Position numbers and translations under genes: made by a program
NCBI RefSeq assembly: GCF_932526225.1
Contig: NC_064037.1
Coordinates: 9,344,203 to 9,408,202, forward strand
DNA length: 64,000 nucleotides
Origin: Nematostella vectensis
Taxonomy: Eukaryota; Cnidaria; Anthozoa; Actiniaria; Edwardsiidae
Direction of reading: 5' to 3'
The notes under the pieces: model-generated
What the model was told of the DNA's origin: nothing
Database searches by the model: none
Seen by the model: the letters and a program-made list of their open reading frames with translations, nothing else
In this document: positions 16,136-27,763 of the stretch, in pieces
Layout of the letters: every line of letters starts with the position of its first letter
Position numbering within the stretch: the stretch's first letter is position 1

Positions 16136-19100
16136 ATTGCTGTCGTCGCGAGGTCGCTTGAAGCGACCGAGCGGAGACAGAAACTCTAATCAATGAAATG
16201 CGGGCTTCGAAGGACAAACTAGGCGCGCGAGCGTTTCTGGTCACACTTTGAAGTGCGCGCCTGCTTTGCGCGGTTGCAATCGTAAGTGCGCATGCGCCAG
16301 CTGGCATGAGAAACAAGATCAAGATGGCGGTCATTAATCGCACGGACAATATTGGCAGTTTTATTGGAAGGGAAAGCATCTTCAACTATAACGAAGCTTC
16401 TTAAAGTAGGTTAGAGTGTATCGTTTATTGCTACTTTCTACCAGCTTGAGATTTTCTTTGATTACTACTGAATAGGAACAAAAATGACAGGAATTACCTG
16501 CTAGAACCGAGCAAATAAATTGAGACCTCGATTGATTAGCTTCTTATTAAGGAGAGAAATACAACAAATAATATATAGATTTAGGCACTGCCTAAAAGCG
16601 GAGCCAGCAATGTTCTCCCATTCTAAACTAGGGGTATGTCCCCACCCCTGCCCCAACCCCGACAAAGACCAAACTTCAGGAGGGACAACAACAGGATACT
16701 ACACTTTGATTTTGCTTCAGGTATCCCATCTCCCTAAAATCAACCCTATCTAAATGTATAAAAATACATGGCTTATAACTTTTACTATTATTATGAAATT
16801 ATTTCCTCCCATTCTCCCCAAGAGAATACCCAGAACAATGACACTATTTGTAATTTTTATTGACATTACTCAGGATAATATTTGCATAAAAGAGGGATTA
16901 TTTGAACTCTTACGTAGAATTGTACTTGATAGACAATTGATACAGAAAATATATTTATAATTTGGTATATTAAATGATCTTGCTAAATTAAGCCCTATTT
17001 ATTTATGTCTTGTTTCATTTATTTAGTATAGATTTATTTAGTAAAGATTTTTTTTTCAGAAAAAGGGACCCTCAAGTTTATGTGCCCCTTGAATAAATAA
17101 GAGAAAAGTTGATATTATATATAGCTTTTAAATTCTCCTGAAAAAAAACATGACAGAGTTTAGGCATTCAGTATTACAGCAGATTGGGCTAAGCATAATT
17201 TCGGCTACCTTGAAGCAAGGGGTAATGTTAGGCTATAAATATGGTGGTATGGACCGAGGTGCTGTGGCTGGATATGGTTGCACTTGGTAATAGACGAAGT
17301 GGTATGATTATAGATTTGTAAAGAGTGCTTAAAAAGATGATATTACAGATGTTTTCATGTCTTTTTTAGTGTTCTTTGCAAGTCTATTATCATACTACAG
17401 GGCCGTAGCAGGGGGTGGGGCACTGGGTGCATGTTCACCCCCAAAATTGTCAAAAATTATAAGGAAATGACCAGTAGGGGCGTGGCTGTGTCCCCAATTG
17501 TTTTCTTAATGTTTATGTATTGTGCCCCCCAATAACCACCTCATATAACTACAAATCTTTGATAAATCAAACAATCCTTTTAATGTACACCATCCTTTCT
17601 CTTATATCCTGTATAAAATCCATCTTCCATCTAATAACAAACAACAAATATTTTAAATATTCAAAGCCCTCTCCCCTGCCATTATTACATATGAGTCTCT
17701 CTTGAACCATGTTCATGAATAATAAGCAGTCATGTAGAGGGCCAAGCCATTTGAGCAAATGCATAGAAAAATTACAAGAAAAAAACAATGTCACATTTGC
17801 TAATAACAGTGTAGCCAGCTTTTTGTTATATATGCAAATAGCATTTATTGTTGTTACCTATGCACATGAGAATAATGCAATCAGTTTAGTTAATTTGTAA
17901 ATATGTTAATTACAGTTGCAGTACGTAACTTTGCAGTTGAAGACCTGGTCTTCAAGCATCAGAAATCATAACATGGTCAATAATTTTGTTGTCAGTTTAA
18001 GACTATATTCACACAGACTTTAGGGAAGTATCAACAGAGCAAAAGCAGATTATGTTGGCTATAGGGAAAGAATGTGTGTTGATTGAATATAATTATACTA
18101 AGCAAGAAAGGAATATGAAAAACGTTTATTTACATCTGCTTTCATTTCAGCCAGCCTATAAAGACAGATATACTTTATTTTCAGCTTTATTTATCTGAAT
18201 TCACCTGAGAAAAAATGGTATCCTTGTCATTTCATAGCTACCTGGGGTGGGGGGGGGGGGTTGTTAAAGGGTTTATTTAATGTTTTTTTTTTTCGATTCT
18301 GCTATCTCTAAGGGTTAAAAAATTCCTTCTACCCCACCCGATTTGCTATCTCTTAGGTGCTGACCACACCCAAGTTGCTCTCCCATCAACAATCACCCCA
18401 TCTGCTTTTAGCGGAGTCCCTCCCCCGGGACCAATATATCCTTTTCATTGCTATGCAGCTAAATCATGTAATTACTAAGCACGTAACTTGGCCCTAGGCA
18501 AGTGTAGTGATATGTGTTTAAGAATCACTAAGAACTGACTTTGGACCCTGTTGGTCAGGACAATAATTATTATTGTGTATTGTTAATATATTATTAGTGT
18601 ATTATTAGTTTGGTCAAGGCTGTAATTTCATGTAAGCGTAAGAACGTTACAATTTAAAATATAAATTTTAATTGTTTTGGTATCAACCAAAACAGACACA
18701 GTAAATCTCAATAAAGATTTTTATTGAGTGATAAAGGCACATTTTCGAACTCTAGAATCTTAAAAATAAGATCAAATCTATAGAGAAAGAAAATTGTTTT
18801 TAGATGCCTTACTGATTGTGAAATATTAAGCTTATGTTGTTAGCGAAAACATTCGCTTTCTACTATGTGATTGATTGCCTGGTATAGTTCTCAATCGATT
18901 ATTTATCCAATACAACTGAGCATTTTTTTTGGCCGTTTAACTCCTCCCTACCTTAACAATATTAGCCTTTATTTGTAGAAGGAAGAATTTAAGTTTAACT
19001 TTTGACAAAACAATTGTGTTCACAAATTGTGTGAACAATTTAAGTATGTTAGGCTACGGCCAGAAAACGTTTTGTTTTGGTGTAAGTTTTCAGTTTAATT

Positions 19101-19270
19101 GCCCTGTTGAATTACAATATGATAACATTACCTTTTTGCTTTGATTTTGCTTCATGACGCATTTGTGAGAATACAGTGTTGAGTCTGAAGTCCTCTTTTT
19201 ATCTGCTATGCTGTTTTCAATTGAAGAAGAACGAGACGGGCGGATTCACGAACACTCGGGTAGATTTTTG
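16136..19270. other. No gene recognised; AT-rich intergenic sequence
   Basis: Only short chance open frames. There are degenerate dispersed-repeat scraps (for example GGCCGTAGCAGGGGGTGGGG near 17401) and poly-G/poly-T tracts near 18250-18290. No splice-framed exon or RNA gene was identified. Confidence 0.5.
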
Positions 19271-19274
19271 TTGT

Positions 19275-19696
19275 GTAATATTGCCAACAGCCACACCCTT
19301 CCACCAAATCCACCCAATCTTCTAAAGATTCTTATAAAAAACTGGCAACTTATCACGGATCTCAGCCTCATACGGCTAGAATCTTTAATGAACCTATAGT
19401 CTCTTATAGAAAGGAGAAACCACTTATAGACTTTTAAGTCAGAGCCACAATCTCCCATAAAGGACTAGGTATCAAAGCAGATTTATTTACAATTGTGGCG
19501 GGTGTGGCTCTTGGCAATATTACACGGATCTCAGCCTTATACGGCTAGAATCTTTAATGAACCTATAGTCTCTTATAGAAAGGAGAAACCACTTATAGAC
19601 TTTTAAGTCAGAGCCACAATCTCCCATAAAGGACTAGGTATCAAAGCAGATTTATTTACAATTGTGGCGGGTGTGGCTGTTGGCGATATTACACAT
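19275..19696. mobile_element. Small TIR element with an internal tandem duplication
   Basis: The left end GTGTAATATTGCCAACAGCC at about 19275 matches, inverted, the right end GGCTGTTGGCGATATTACAC at about 19677-19696. A segment of about 170 bp (from ACGGATCTCAGCC to GGTGTGGCTCTTGGCAATAT) is present twice in tandem at about 19353-19524 and 19525-19695, so the right TIR is duplicated with it. No coding sequence; MITE-like. Confidence 0.75.
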
Positions 19697-21255
19697 CTGA
19701 CATTGGTAGCTGTCTAACTACAATTTCTTTAAGTTCTTAGCAATCATAATAACAGATAATGAATAGATGTATACAATTCAATACAGGTAATAGAACAGGT
19801 ATAGACCATATGCACACAAATATTCCAGATTAGTTTGTTGCATGTGAGAAAAACATCTTTCTCTGATCACAAACCCATTTTTCTTAGTTGTCAATCATCA
19901 GAATGACATATCTTATATATTTAAATTGATAGAGTAGTAAAATTTGTATATGTGTTTCCATCCTGAACTGCCAATTTGGGTACTACTGGTTTCCATAGTA
20001 GAAAATGAAATCAAACAGTTAGAGCCAATGTTGTAGTTCCCAGAGCATATTAGTAAAGATAGGTATCCTTAAGTTGTCTTTTTTGTGCATTTTTGTTTCA
20101 ATGTTCCCTCTTTTCTTTCAGGCATTAAAGATGTGACACCCTTAATGGAATGTTTCAATTATTACAGTCTTCGAAGAACAAGAGGAGCTATTAAAGAAAT
20201 GAACTGCTTATGGAAAAGTTGGAACAGAGAATACATATAAAAAAGACAGGCCAGGAATCGGACTGGGTGACCCCAGCTGTTTATGACGCATTTGAAGCAT
20301 ATTGAACCACTAATACACTACATGGTCATTACAAAGTGAAAATGCTGTTTTGTGACAAACTAAACACACACAACTGAAAAATGTTGTTTATGATAAATTT
20401 GATCCCCTCCATTGATCCCCAACATTGTGCATACAAAGACACAAATTCAAAATCAAATAGAGAAGGCTAATTGAGCAAGCAGTATCTGATGATGTTGCCC
20501 AGCATTGCATAGAAAAAGCCACAAATACCACATGGATAGCTAACAGTAGCAGAACTGTAGAAGCACTGTTTTATTTTGATGCTGCCAGACTTTGAAAAAG
20601 AACCTTTCTTCCAATACAGTTAATACTTCTGTTTCAAGTTAGATTATATCAACTGCCTATATTGAACACAAGTAAAAAATTGAAGAAGAGCAAAGCCCTT
20701 CCTCAAAATCTTAAATAAGGAGTAATTAAATAGTGAAAAGATAAAATAAAAAATATTGCTGTGATAAAACTACAGTATCATTACTCTTCATTCGTTAATA
20801 AGTTCACGTACCTCACACTTTGCAGTGCAGCTGCCTAATTTTTGTTATTTATTGTTTCCGGTGCTTCATGTAGTGAAAATCATTTTCCTGATGACCAGTT
20901 TCTAATGCTCGATTCTTGAGTGACATTGATAAAACTTGAAAGAGAAGGGAACCTTGCCGAAAATATATTTGATACACACATGCACATTTGATGGAACAAT
21001 AACAGACAAACATTTTTTTCAAGGAAGAGAGACTGTTTCAAAGTAATGCTTCTAAGTAGCTATTGCTCGATATCCAACCGTTTCTATTTTCAACTTTTAT
21101 GGGTTAACAAGAAAACTATTGAATAGAATTACAAGGACAATACATAAACTTGAAAATAGACAAGTGACCATAAAAGCTCAGCTAGAAATCGGGTCTGCTC
21201 ATCACTGACCTGTAGTGACAAATATTACAACGGCAGCACTCGTACCGTATCGGTA
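19697..21255. other. No gene recognised
   Basis: AT-rich sequence with no recognisable domain or convincing exon. A pyrimidine-rich stretch ending TTTCTTTCAG near 20122 could be an acceptor, but the frame after it closes quickly. Confidence 0.45.
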
Positions 21256-21261
21256 AGCTAG

Positions 21262-21415
21262 TTATACTAGTAAACCAAATCTCGGGGCGAGTTGTCAGAT
21301 TGCTTTCTCGCCCCGAAATTTTGTTTACTAGTATGTTTTTTTCTATAAAATTTTAAAATTTCAAAATAATACCACTAAACTTTCTCGCCCCTAATTTCAT
21401 TTACTAGTAAGTTAA
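21262..21415. mobile_element. Single copy of the ACTAGT/GGGGCG hairpin MITE
   Basis: It begins ACTAGTAAACCAAATCTCGG and includes TTGTCAGATTGC, CTCGCCCCGAAA, TTTGTTTACTAGT, an AT-rich segment and CTTTCTCGCCCCTAATTTC to TTACTAGTAAGTTAA. It is the reverse complement of the first roughly 160 bp of the block at 9803, apart from the small palindrome inserted there, so it probably represents the basic element. It abuts the TTAA element at 21416. Confidence 0.75.
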
Positions 21416-21905
21416 CTCATTGACCCCTCAACCGGCCTGTACCGGCTTTGGGAAGTACCCACAACCCAAAAAATTCATAAATGCAAACTAAACACAACAA
21501 GATGAAGATACTCAGGCATCAGTCTAAGGGATAAATGGTCTTGAAGATATGCATCCAACCAAGGTGTTGGCAAATACTCTTAAGCCAAATAATAGCACAG
21601 GTTCTTTGACAAATTTCAAATCGAACAAGGAAAGAAAAGCAGAATCACCCTTCTCAATAAAACGCTCAAAATACAACACAAGGGAGAGAGATCAGCAAAC
21701 ACAGCTCAAGACACAAATAGATACCTTTATTCTGATCCTCCAGGTTCATTTCCATGGCCTCAAAACACAATGTCCACTCCTTGAAGGCTTGTAAAACCAT
21801 GAAGATGCCTTTACGGATTGAAAAGCATTCTGGGAGATCCAGGGAAAAATTCACGAGGGGAGGGCCAGTCAACACTCAAAATCAAAATAGCCAGGAGTCA
21901 ATGGG
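21416..21905. mobile_element. Non-autonomous TTAA-flanked element (piggyBac-like MITE)
   Basis: The left end is CTCATTGACCCCT and the right end AGGAGTCAATGGG, inverted repeats matching at 11 of 13 positions. Both sides are bordered by TTAA (21412-21415 and 21906-21909), the piggyBac target duplication. The interior has no transposase. Part of it (ATGCAAACTAAACACAAC near 21481) is related to sequence near 43165 and 27075. Confidence 0.65.
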
Positions 21906-22725
21906 TTAATTTGCTAACTTAGCTAATATATGAAATATATGAAATTCGATCACCGGAATGTTTGACCACGTTCATGCTCGCATATTTAATGAGGCGCTTG
22001 TGACGTCACTTGAATACAAAGAATTGCTCAAAATTTTTTGGCGGGCTTTCAGTGGGAGAAGCCTCGTTCCCAGGCTGCGCGGCCAGCTTTTGATTTCTCA
22101 TTTGCTGCTCCAAAGCTTCCGCAATTTTGAATCCGAATGAGCAGATCTGCCCGAGAGTACCCTGGGGAGAAGGCTACCGTGGGAGCAAGAAGCGGTATTT
22201 TTACTCTATTGAATTTCTGGCTTGCTTTAGAAAAGATAATCGAGAATGAACAGCGGAAATATGACTGAGATAGAAATAAATAGAAACTAGAGGATTTAGA
22301 ATTTATGGTGGTCAAGAGAGCATAAGATAAGAGGGACCCTCTGGTATTACCCGTGCGCCTTGTCGATTCCTATCCTGGCTATTTTCACCACTACTGGGCG
22401 TGAGAATTTTTACTCACACTACCCCCGCGTTTTGATATTTTCATTTGGTTGTTTGCCGCAGGTTTTTTTTACTTGAAAAACACATGCTCTCTAGGGGTGG
22501 TTCATTTATTGATAATTATAAGTTCTACAATCTCCCAATTGTCAGAGGTGGTTCTATTTAACACACGGAATTATCCGTTGATTAGTCACTGGAAAGGAAG
22601 GCTTATAGGTTTGTGTTTTAAATTATGCCGACTGGGGTTTGTTTTTGTGTATGTAAATACAAGTTCATCTTTCATTCATCACGGTTGTCTCTCGAGCCGA
22701 CGAAGACGATACGTTGAATCTCATC

Positions 22726-25700
22726 TTATTTGTGGACACGCATGTGGCTACGAAGACCAAAGTCCGATGCACAGATGCGGTTGCAGATGGGGCATGGGAC
22801 GCCAGTTGTCGGGACAGAGGCAGAAGCGGCTCGGTGACGCCGGTGACGTGCAGCCGTAAGGCGACTACGACGGTCACCCTCAAAGGACTGCACCGCATTA
22901 CTTGTGAGGGCACGCCAGCAAGTTCTATTGGACGCCGCCGCCTCGAGCTGTCGAGGTAGGAGACTTGTCCATTTGAGGTTGGATTTGAGGTTGTCTTTGT
23001 ACCTCTTCTTTGGGCGACCCTTCTTGCGGTAACCAGACGCTAGCTCACTGTAAAGCACCTGCCGTGGAATTCTTGACTCCTCCATGCGAATGACGTGGCC
23101 AGCAGACCAACGAAGCTGGGCTTGGAGTATCTTGGCTTCAATGCTTGTGGTGTCAGCTCTGTCTAGGACTTCGAGGTTTGTAATGCGGTTCTGCCAGCGT
23201 ATGCGCATGATTGCCCGCAGAGAGCGAATGTCCTGATGTTGTAAGACTTTGGTACGGAGTTTGCCCAATGCATGGCTCGCTTTCTGGATCCTGGCCGCAA
23301 TCTCTTTGTCCAGTGTGTTGTCGTTGGAGATGGTGCTGCCCAGGTACACGAATGAGTCGACATTATTCAGCTGTGTGCCATCGATGGTTATGCATGGCTG
23401 CTGGGGGATACTGTCTGGTGCGGGTTGAAGGAGAACTTCCGTCTTACTGAGACTTATTGTCAGGCCGAACAACTTTGATGCTTCAGAGAACTTGTCCACG
23501 ATAGTCTGTAGATGATTCTCCTGGTGAGCCATCAGTGCGCAGTCGTCGGCGAACAGGGCATCAAGTATAAGCCTTTCCATGGTCTTTGTCTTGGCCGTAA
23601 GACATCGCAGGTCAAACAGTGAGCCGTCCAGCCGGTACCTGATGTAGACACCAAGGTCAAGGTCTCGCACAGCGTGAAGCAGTACCTGGGTGAAGAAGAG
23701 ATTGAACAACACTGGAGCAAGCACACAGCCTTGTTTCACACCGTTGGAGATACTGAAGCTCTCAGAGGGCTCACCATCGGACAGGACTTCACCCGTCATG
23801 TCGTCGTGGAACAGCCTAATCAAGGTTGTAAACTTTGCAGGGCATACAAGCTTACTGAGGATAATCCACAATGCTTCGCGGTTGACGGTGTCGAAAGCTT
23901 TGGTGAGGTCGATGAAGACTGCGTAGAGGTTCATATTCTGCTCAATGCACTTCTCCTGGATCTGTCTTACTGTAAATACCATGTCAACTGTGCATCTACC
24001 AGGGTGGAAGCCGCACTGTGATTCAGGGAGGTTTTTCTCTGCAACGGATGGAATCAGCATGATGCGGGCGAGGATTTTTCCGGCGATCGTGAGAAGGAAT
24101 ATACCCCTGTGATTTTCGCACACTGTGCGAGTGCCTTTGTTCTTGTACAGGGCGACTATTGATGCATCACGTAGGTCGGCAGGCATTACTTCCTCGTCCC
24201 AGATGCTGATCAGGACGCTGTGAAAAGCGTGCAGGGCCTCATCGCTAAGGGCCTTGTACACCTCCCTTGGTATACCGTCCTTGCCTGCAGCTTTCCCAGA
24301 TGACATTTGCTTGATGGCCTTCGTGAGTTCCTCCATGGATGGGGGATCGCTGAGTTCCTCGATTAGTAGCTGTTGAGGGATTTGGTCAAGTGCAGACTGG
24401 TCTACTGACGACGGGCGATTGAGAAGTTGACTTAAGTGTTCTCTCCACCTCATGTTGATTGCAGTTTTGTCCTTGATGAGCGTGGCTCCGTCTGCTGACA
24501 GCAAGGGAGCGGAACCAGATTTCGATGAACCGTAGACTGTTTTGAGGGAGCTAAAGAACTGTTCCGAGTTGTTAGAGTCTGCAAAGCCTTGAATCTCTTC
24601 GGCCTTCTTCTCCCACCACTGGTCACGCATCGTTCTTATTTCCTGCTGAGCCAAGCACTTTAAGGACTTAAATCTGTCTTTCATTGCAGCGGAGCTCGGA
24701 TCGTTTTGCCATTCCATGAATGCCTTGTTCTTTCTGGCAAGTAGATTTTCAATTGCTTTGTTGTTCTCGTCGAACCAATCCTGGTGTTTCCGCGTCTTTG
24801 GGCCAAGAGCTGTCTTTGCTGTCTCGGTGACTACATCTCTGAACTGGTTCCACTTCTCCTTTGGATCTCCAGACAAAGGCCCGTTTGCAGTCAGCTTCTC
24901 ATTCAGGCTCTTCTGGAACTTCTGTAGGTAAGAAGGCTGTTGGTGTCTGGCTGTGTTGAAGGGCGTGCGCACAAGCTTTGGACGCTTTGGGTGACGTGGC
25001 GCAATGTGAAGTTTCAGAGTGCAGCGGACTAGGCGGTGATCTGTCCAGCATTCCGCTCCTCGCATGGCTCTGGTGACGTGGACATCCTGGATGTCACGCT
25101 GGCGGACGATGACAAAGTCTATGAGATGCCACTGTTTTGATCTTGGATGCATCCAGGTCGTCTTGAACTTGTCTGCCATTCTGAACACAGTGTTGGTGAT
25201 GACCAGATCGTACTCCGCACACTTGCTTAACAGTAGGAGGCCGTTGTTATTCATCTTGCCAACGCCGTGTCTTCCGAGCACTCCATCCCATCGTTCGTAG
25301 TCCCGACCAACTCGGGCGTTTAAATCTCCGAGCAGGATGATCTTATCACCGGCGGGAACAGAGTTCAGGATGAAACTGAGGTCGTCATAAAACTGCTCGA
25401 TTGTCTCCTCTGGGCTCGTGAGGGTGGGAGCATATGCGCTGATGATTGTTGCATAGCGCTTGTAACAGAGAGGTAGACGTAACTTCATCAGCCTTTCGTT
25501 GACACCTGTAGGTAAGTCTGGAAGTTCTTTCAGTAGACTTGTCCTAATAGCCAGTCCAACCCCGTGGATCCTGTCTTCGTGTGCGGCCTTCCCTTTCCAA
25601 AAGAAAGTGTAACCGCTGGTCTGTTCTGTAAGAGAACCTTCATCGGCGAGGCGGGTTTCGCTCAAAGCTGCGATGTCGATGTTGTAGCGTGCTAGTTCTT

Positions 25701-25796
25701 TGGCAACTAGAGCTGTTCTCCTTTGGGGTCTTATGATTTCTCTGTCCATAAGGGTACGGACATTCCATGCTCCTAAGAGTAGTTTATTTTTTCTTC
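22726..25796 (-). CDS. LINE ORF2-like protein: AP endonuclease, reverse transcriptase, C2H2 finger
   Basis: One uninterrupted frame, with a first ATG at 25749 and 1007 codons. In-frame sequence upstream of the ATG contains AWNVRTL, the expected start of an exonuclease-endonuclease-phosphatase domain, so the true start is further upstream or the frame was cut there. Endonuclease motifs follow: ALSETRL, LLGDLNARVG (about residue 138) and WTDHRLV. The reverse transcriptase has GKAAGKDGIP (about 485), VFIDLTKAFDTVN (about 610), GVKQGCVLAP (about 668) and the catalytic FADD (about 735). The C terminus carries a CPICNRICASDFGLRSHMRV finger. No RNase H is seen. The protein nicks target DNA and primes reverse transcription. 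The lack of stops over 3 kb suggests a recent insertion. It is a non-LTR retrotransposon; the clade (CR1/L2/RTE-like) is unresolved. Confidence 0.9.
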
Positions 25797-26180
25797 TATC
25801 GCTTCGACCGCATAGATGGATGATCTACCAGCCGCGGCTTGCTGGCCAGATGCAGTAGGGCAGGCAATGTTTAGACCACCTTTTCTAGGTCCCTTCCTAA
25901 CTAGGGTGAGCAGTGCTGTCCTGAAGAGGGCTGCTCTGTCGCCATGGATGCTGCCGAACTTGTCTGCTGCCCTAAGTACAGAAAAAGAGCGACCATCTGT
26001 CCATGGCCGCCTACGTGCAGGTTTTTGACTACAACTCCCAGTGTTCACCTCCACCTGTTGCTTTCGCCAATCACCCATCGCCGTAGGGCTTATTGGAGAA
26101 GTAAGATGAAGAAAGATAATAAGATGAAAGTACAACGTAACATGTGCGAGAAAGATATTATAGTGGAAAAGCCGTTGCAC
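25773..26180 (-). CDS. Small upstream open frame of the LINE
   Basis: 135 codons just 5' of the endonuclease frame on the same strand and overlapping its upstream extension. The composition is basic, with TGSCSQKPARRRPWTDGRSF and DKFGSIHGDRAALFRTAL. No RNA-binding motif or finger is visible. It may be the element's ORF1, or the N terminus of ORF2 separated by a frameshift between about 25773 and 25800. Confidence 0.4.
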   Translation of the reverse strand: MQRLFHYNIFLAHVTLYFHLIIFLHLTSPISPTAMGDWRKQQVEVNTGSCSQKPARRRPWTDGRSFSVLRAADKFGSIHGDRAALFRTALLTLVRKGPRKGGLNIACPTASGQQAAAGRSSIYAVEAIEEKINYS

Positions 26181-26420
26181 AGGGGCAATCCCACTCTCTC
26201 TGCCGCAGAAGCCAGAATCCAGTGGTACGAAGAGTCGTCACGGCTGGTGACTTCCTTAGCCGCAGTGTGATGGCCGTGACGTCTTTAGTGCTCTGTCACG
26301 CCCTAAGCATTCCACGGTGCCTTGCTGCAACGCCTTCCCAGCCATTTAACCCAAAGTGGGCATCTTCTGCCTGATCCGCCATAGCAGTCTTTTCTGTGAT
26401 TCGGGTGAGCAAATCCCTAG

Positions 26421-27226
26421 ATGGATTGCCTACCAAGGCTAACAGGCTCCATCTGCCCAGAAGGGAATATACCGTCCCTGGTTCGGTCCCTGGAATAACA
26501 TTTTGTCTAAGACAGGTGCACCACGTAAAGGTAGTTATACAGGGATTAGGTGACCAGAGCCGTGGGGAGTAGTCACCCTAAGTTCATCTTTATTCAAACC
26601 GCAAAACACTTGTCTTTTTAGAAATCTAGACGCAGGATCCCATTGACAACCAAACGAGGCAAATTGAGGGGGAAGGGGCTTCGGTTCGAAAAGGGCATTT
26701 CCTGAGGGGACGACTAGCACTATATCAATGTTTGGGAGAGGATATGCTGTGCCGTACCCAAGTTCATTTAAGGTCTGTTGAACGGGCGACGAAAAAGAAA
26801 CGGAAAAGAGGTCACCGCAACAAAAATGACCGGTTTATTTTTTTGTCAACTGGACAAGAGGTTGCGTCTAGAGCAAAAGAACAACACATGCATCAAAATG
26901 TTCTCTGAATTATCAAATTATTATTATTATTTTTTTTTTTGGGGGGGGGGGGGGTATGTGCTTCATGGTTGAATGCCATTATAGGGTTTTCGTTTATAGG
27001 GTTGTCGCAAGAGACCTCATATGAGAGAACGAATCATCATGGTCTCTTGGTTGTCGTCTATAAGCCCGGAAATTCAAATAAGCAAAATAAACAAGAGATC
27101 AAGATACTCTTGCATTAGTCGCAATAGTCTAAGTGGGGTAAATAGTCTTAAAAAAAGTGAATATTGTAATTAAACAGTCTAACAGCTTGAGTTTTGGACA
27201 ACTTTTAACGTAGGAAGTTCGTAAGG
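26421..27226. other. Intergenic sequence with no recognised gene; includes a poly-T/poly-G tract
   Basis: A T-run then G-run occurs at about 26921-26954. A repeat scrap near 27065-27150 (AAGATACTCTTGCATTAGTC) resembles sequence at 21500 and 43180. Otherwise unique. Confidence 0.4.
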
Positions 27227-27265
27227 CTAGAAAGGGAAACAACAAGCACGCAATAATATTCGGGG

Positions 27266-27763
27266 GTGGAAAACAAATTTATTAAAACCATTTTGGCATT
27301 CGTGCTTGAGACCTAGACCCTCATTTGCCTTCAACAACAGCGCAATAATACAAAACACGGCGAGATGCCTTAACACAACGCGGCCACGCAAGTAAAACCG
27401 GCGATGTGTACAGAATACAAGGGCCAAGTGCGTGAGGTGACAACAGACCAAAGACGGTCTTATCAGAGCCCAAAACAGGTCAAACAAATCGTGTCTATGA
27501 TAGAAGTATGTCAATAACTGGACTTGACACAAATACACACATCTAAACCGCGAAAAAACACTATCGCTATTCTTGGACGGTATATAAACTATAAACAATA
27601 CTTTGACATTTGGATTGCTGAAGGGTAGCTCAAAAGCGGTGTTGTCGGGCCTATATACTGTAGAGAATACGATGAGCGTACTCCTGTATGTAGCCATCTG
27701 TTACAAGAAACCAATTTTGACTGCTTCATGGGCGGAGAGTGCTTGATAGCAGGAGCAGGGTGT
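27266..27763 (-). other. Probable 3' UTR of the EB1 gene
   Basis: Sequence downstream of the TGA at 27764. A minus-strand AATAAA occurs near 27270-27275 (TTTATT on the plus strand), a plausible polyadenylation signal about 490 bases after the stop. The 156-codon open frame on this strand (27697-27227) matches no known domain and is most likely chance. Confidence 0.45.

Larger units (their letters stand above)
22690..26420 (-). mobile_element. Non-LTR retrotransposon (LINE), near full length
   Basis: This contains the endonuclease/reverse transcriptase frame and, upstream on the same strand, a second open frame at 25773-26180 (135 codons, with RRRPWTDGRSFSVLRAADKF) in a different frame, which may be an ORF1 or the displaced N-terminal part. 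The ends are approximate. No clear target duplication or poly-A tail was located. Confidence 0.7.
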
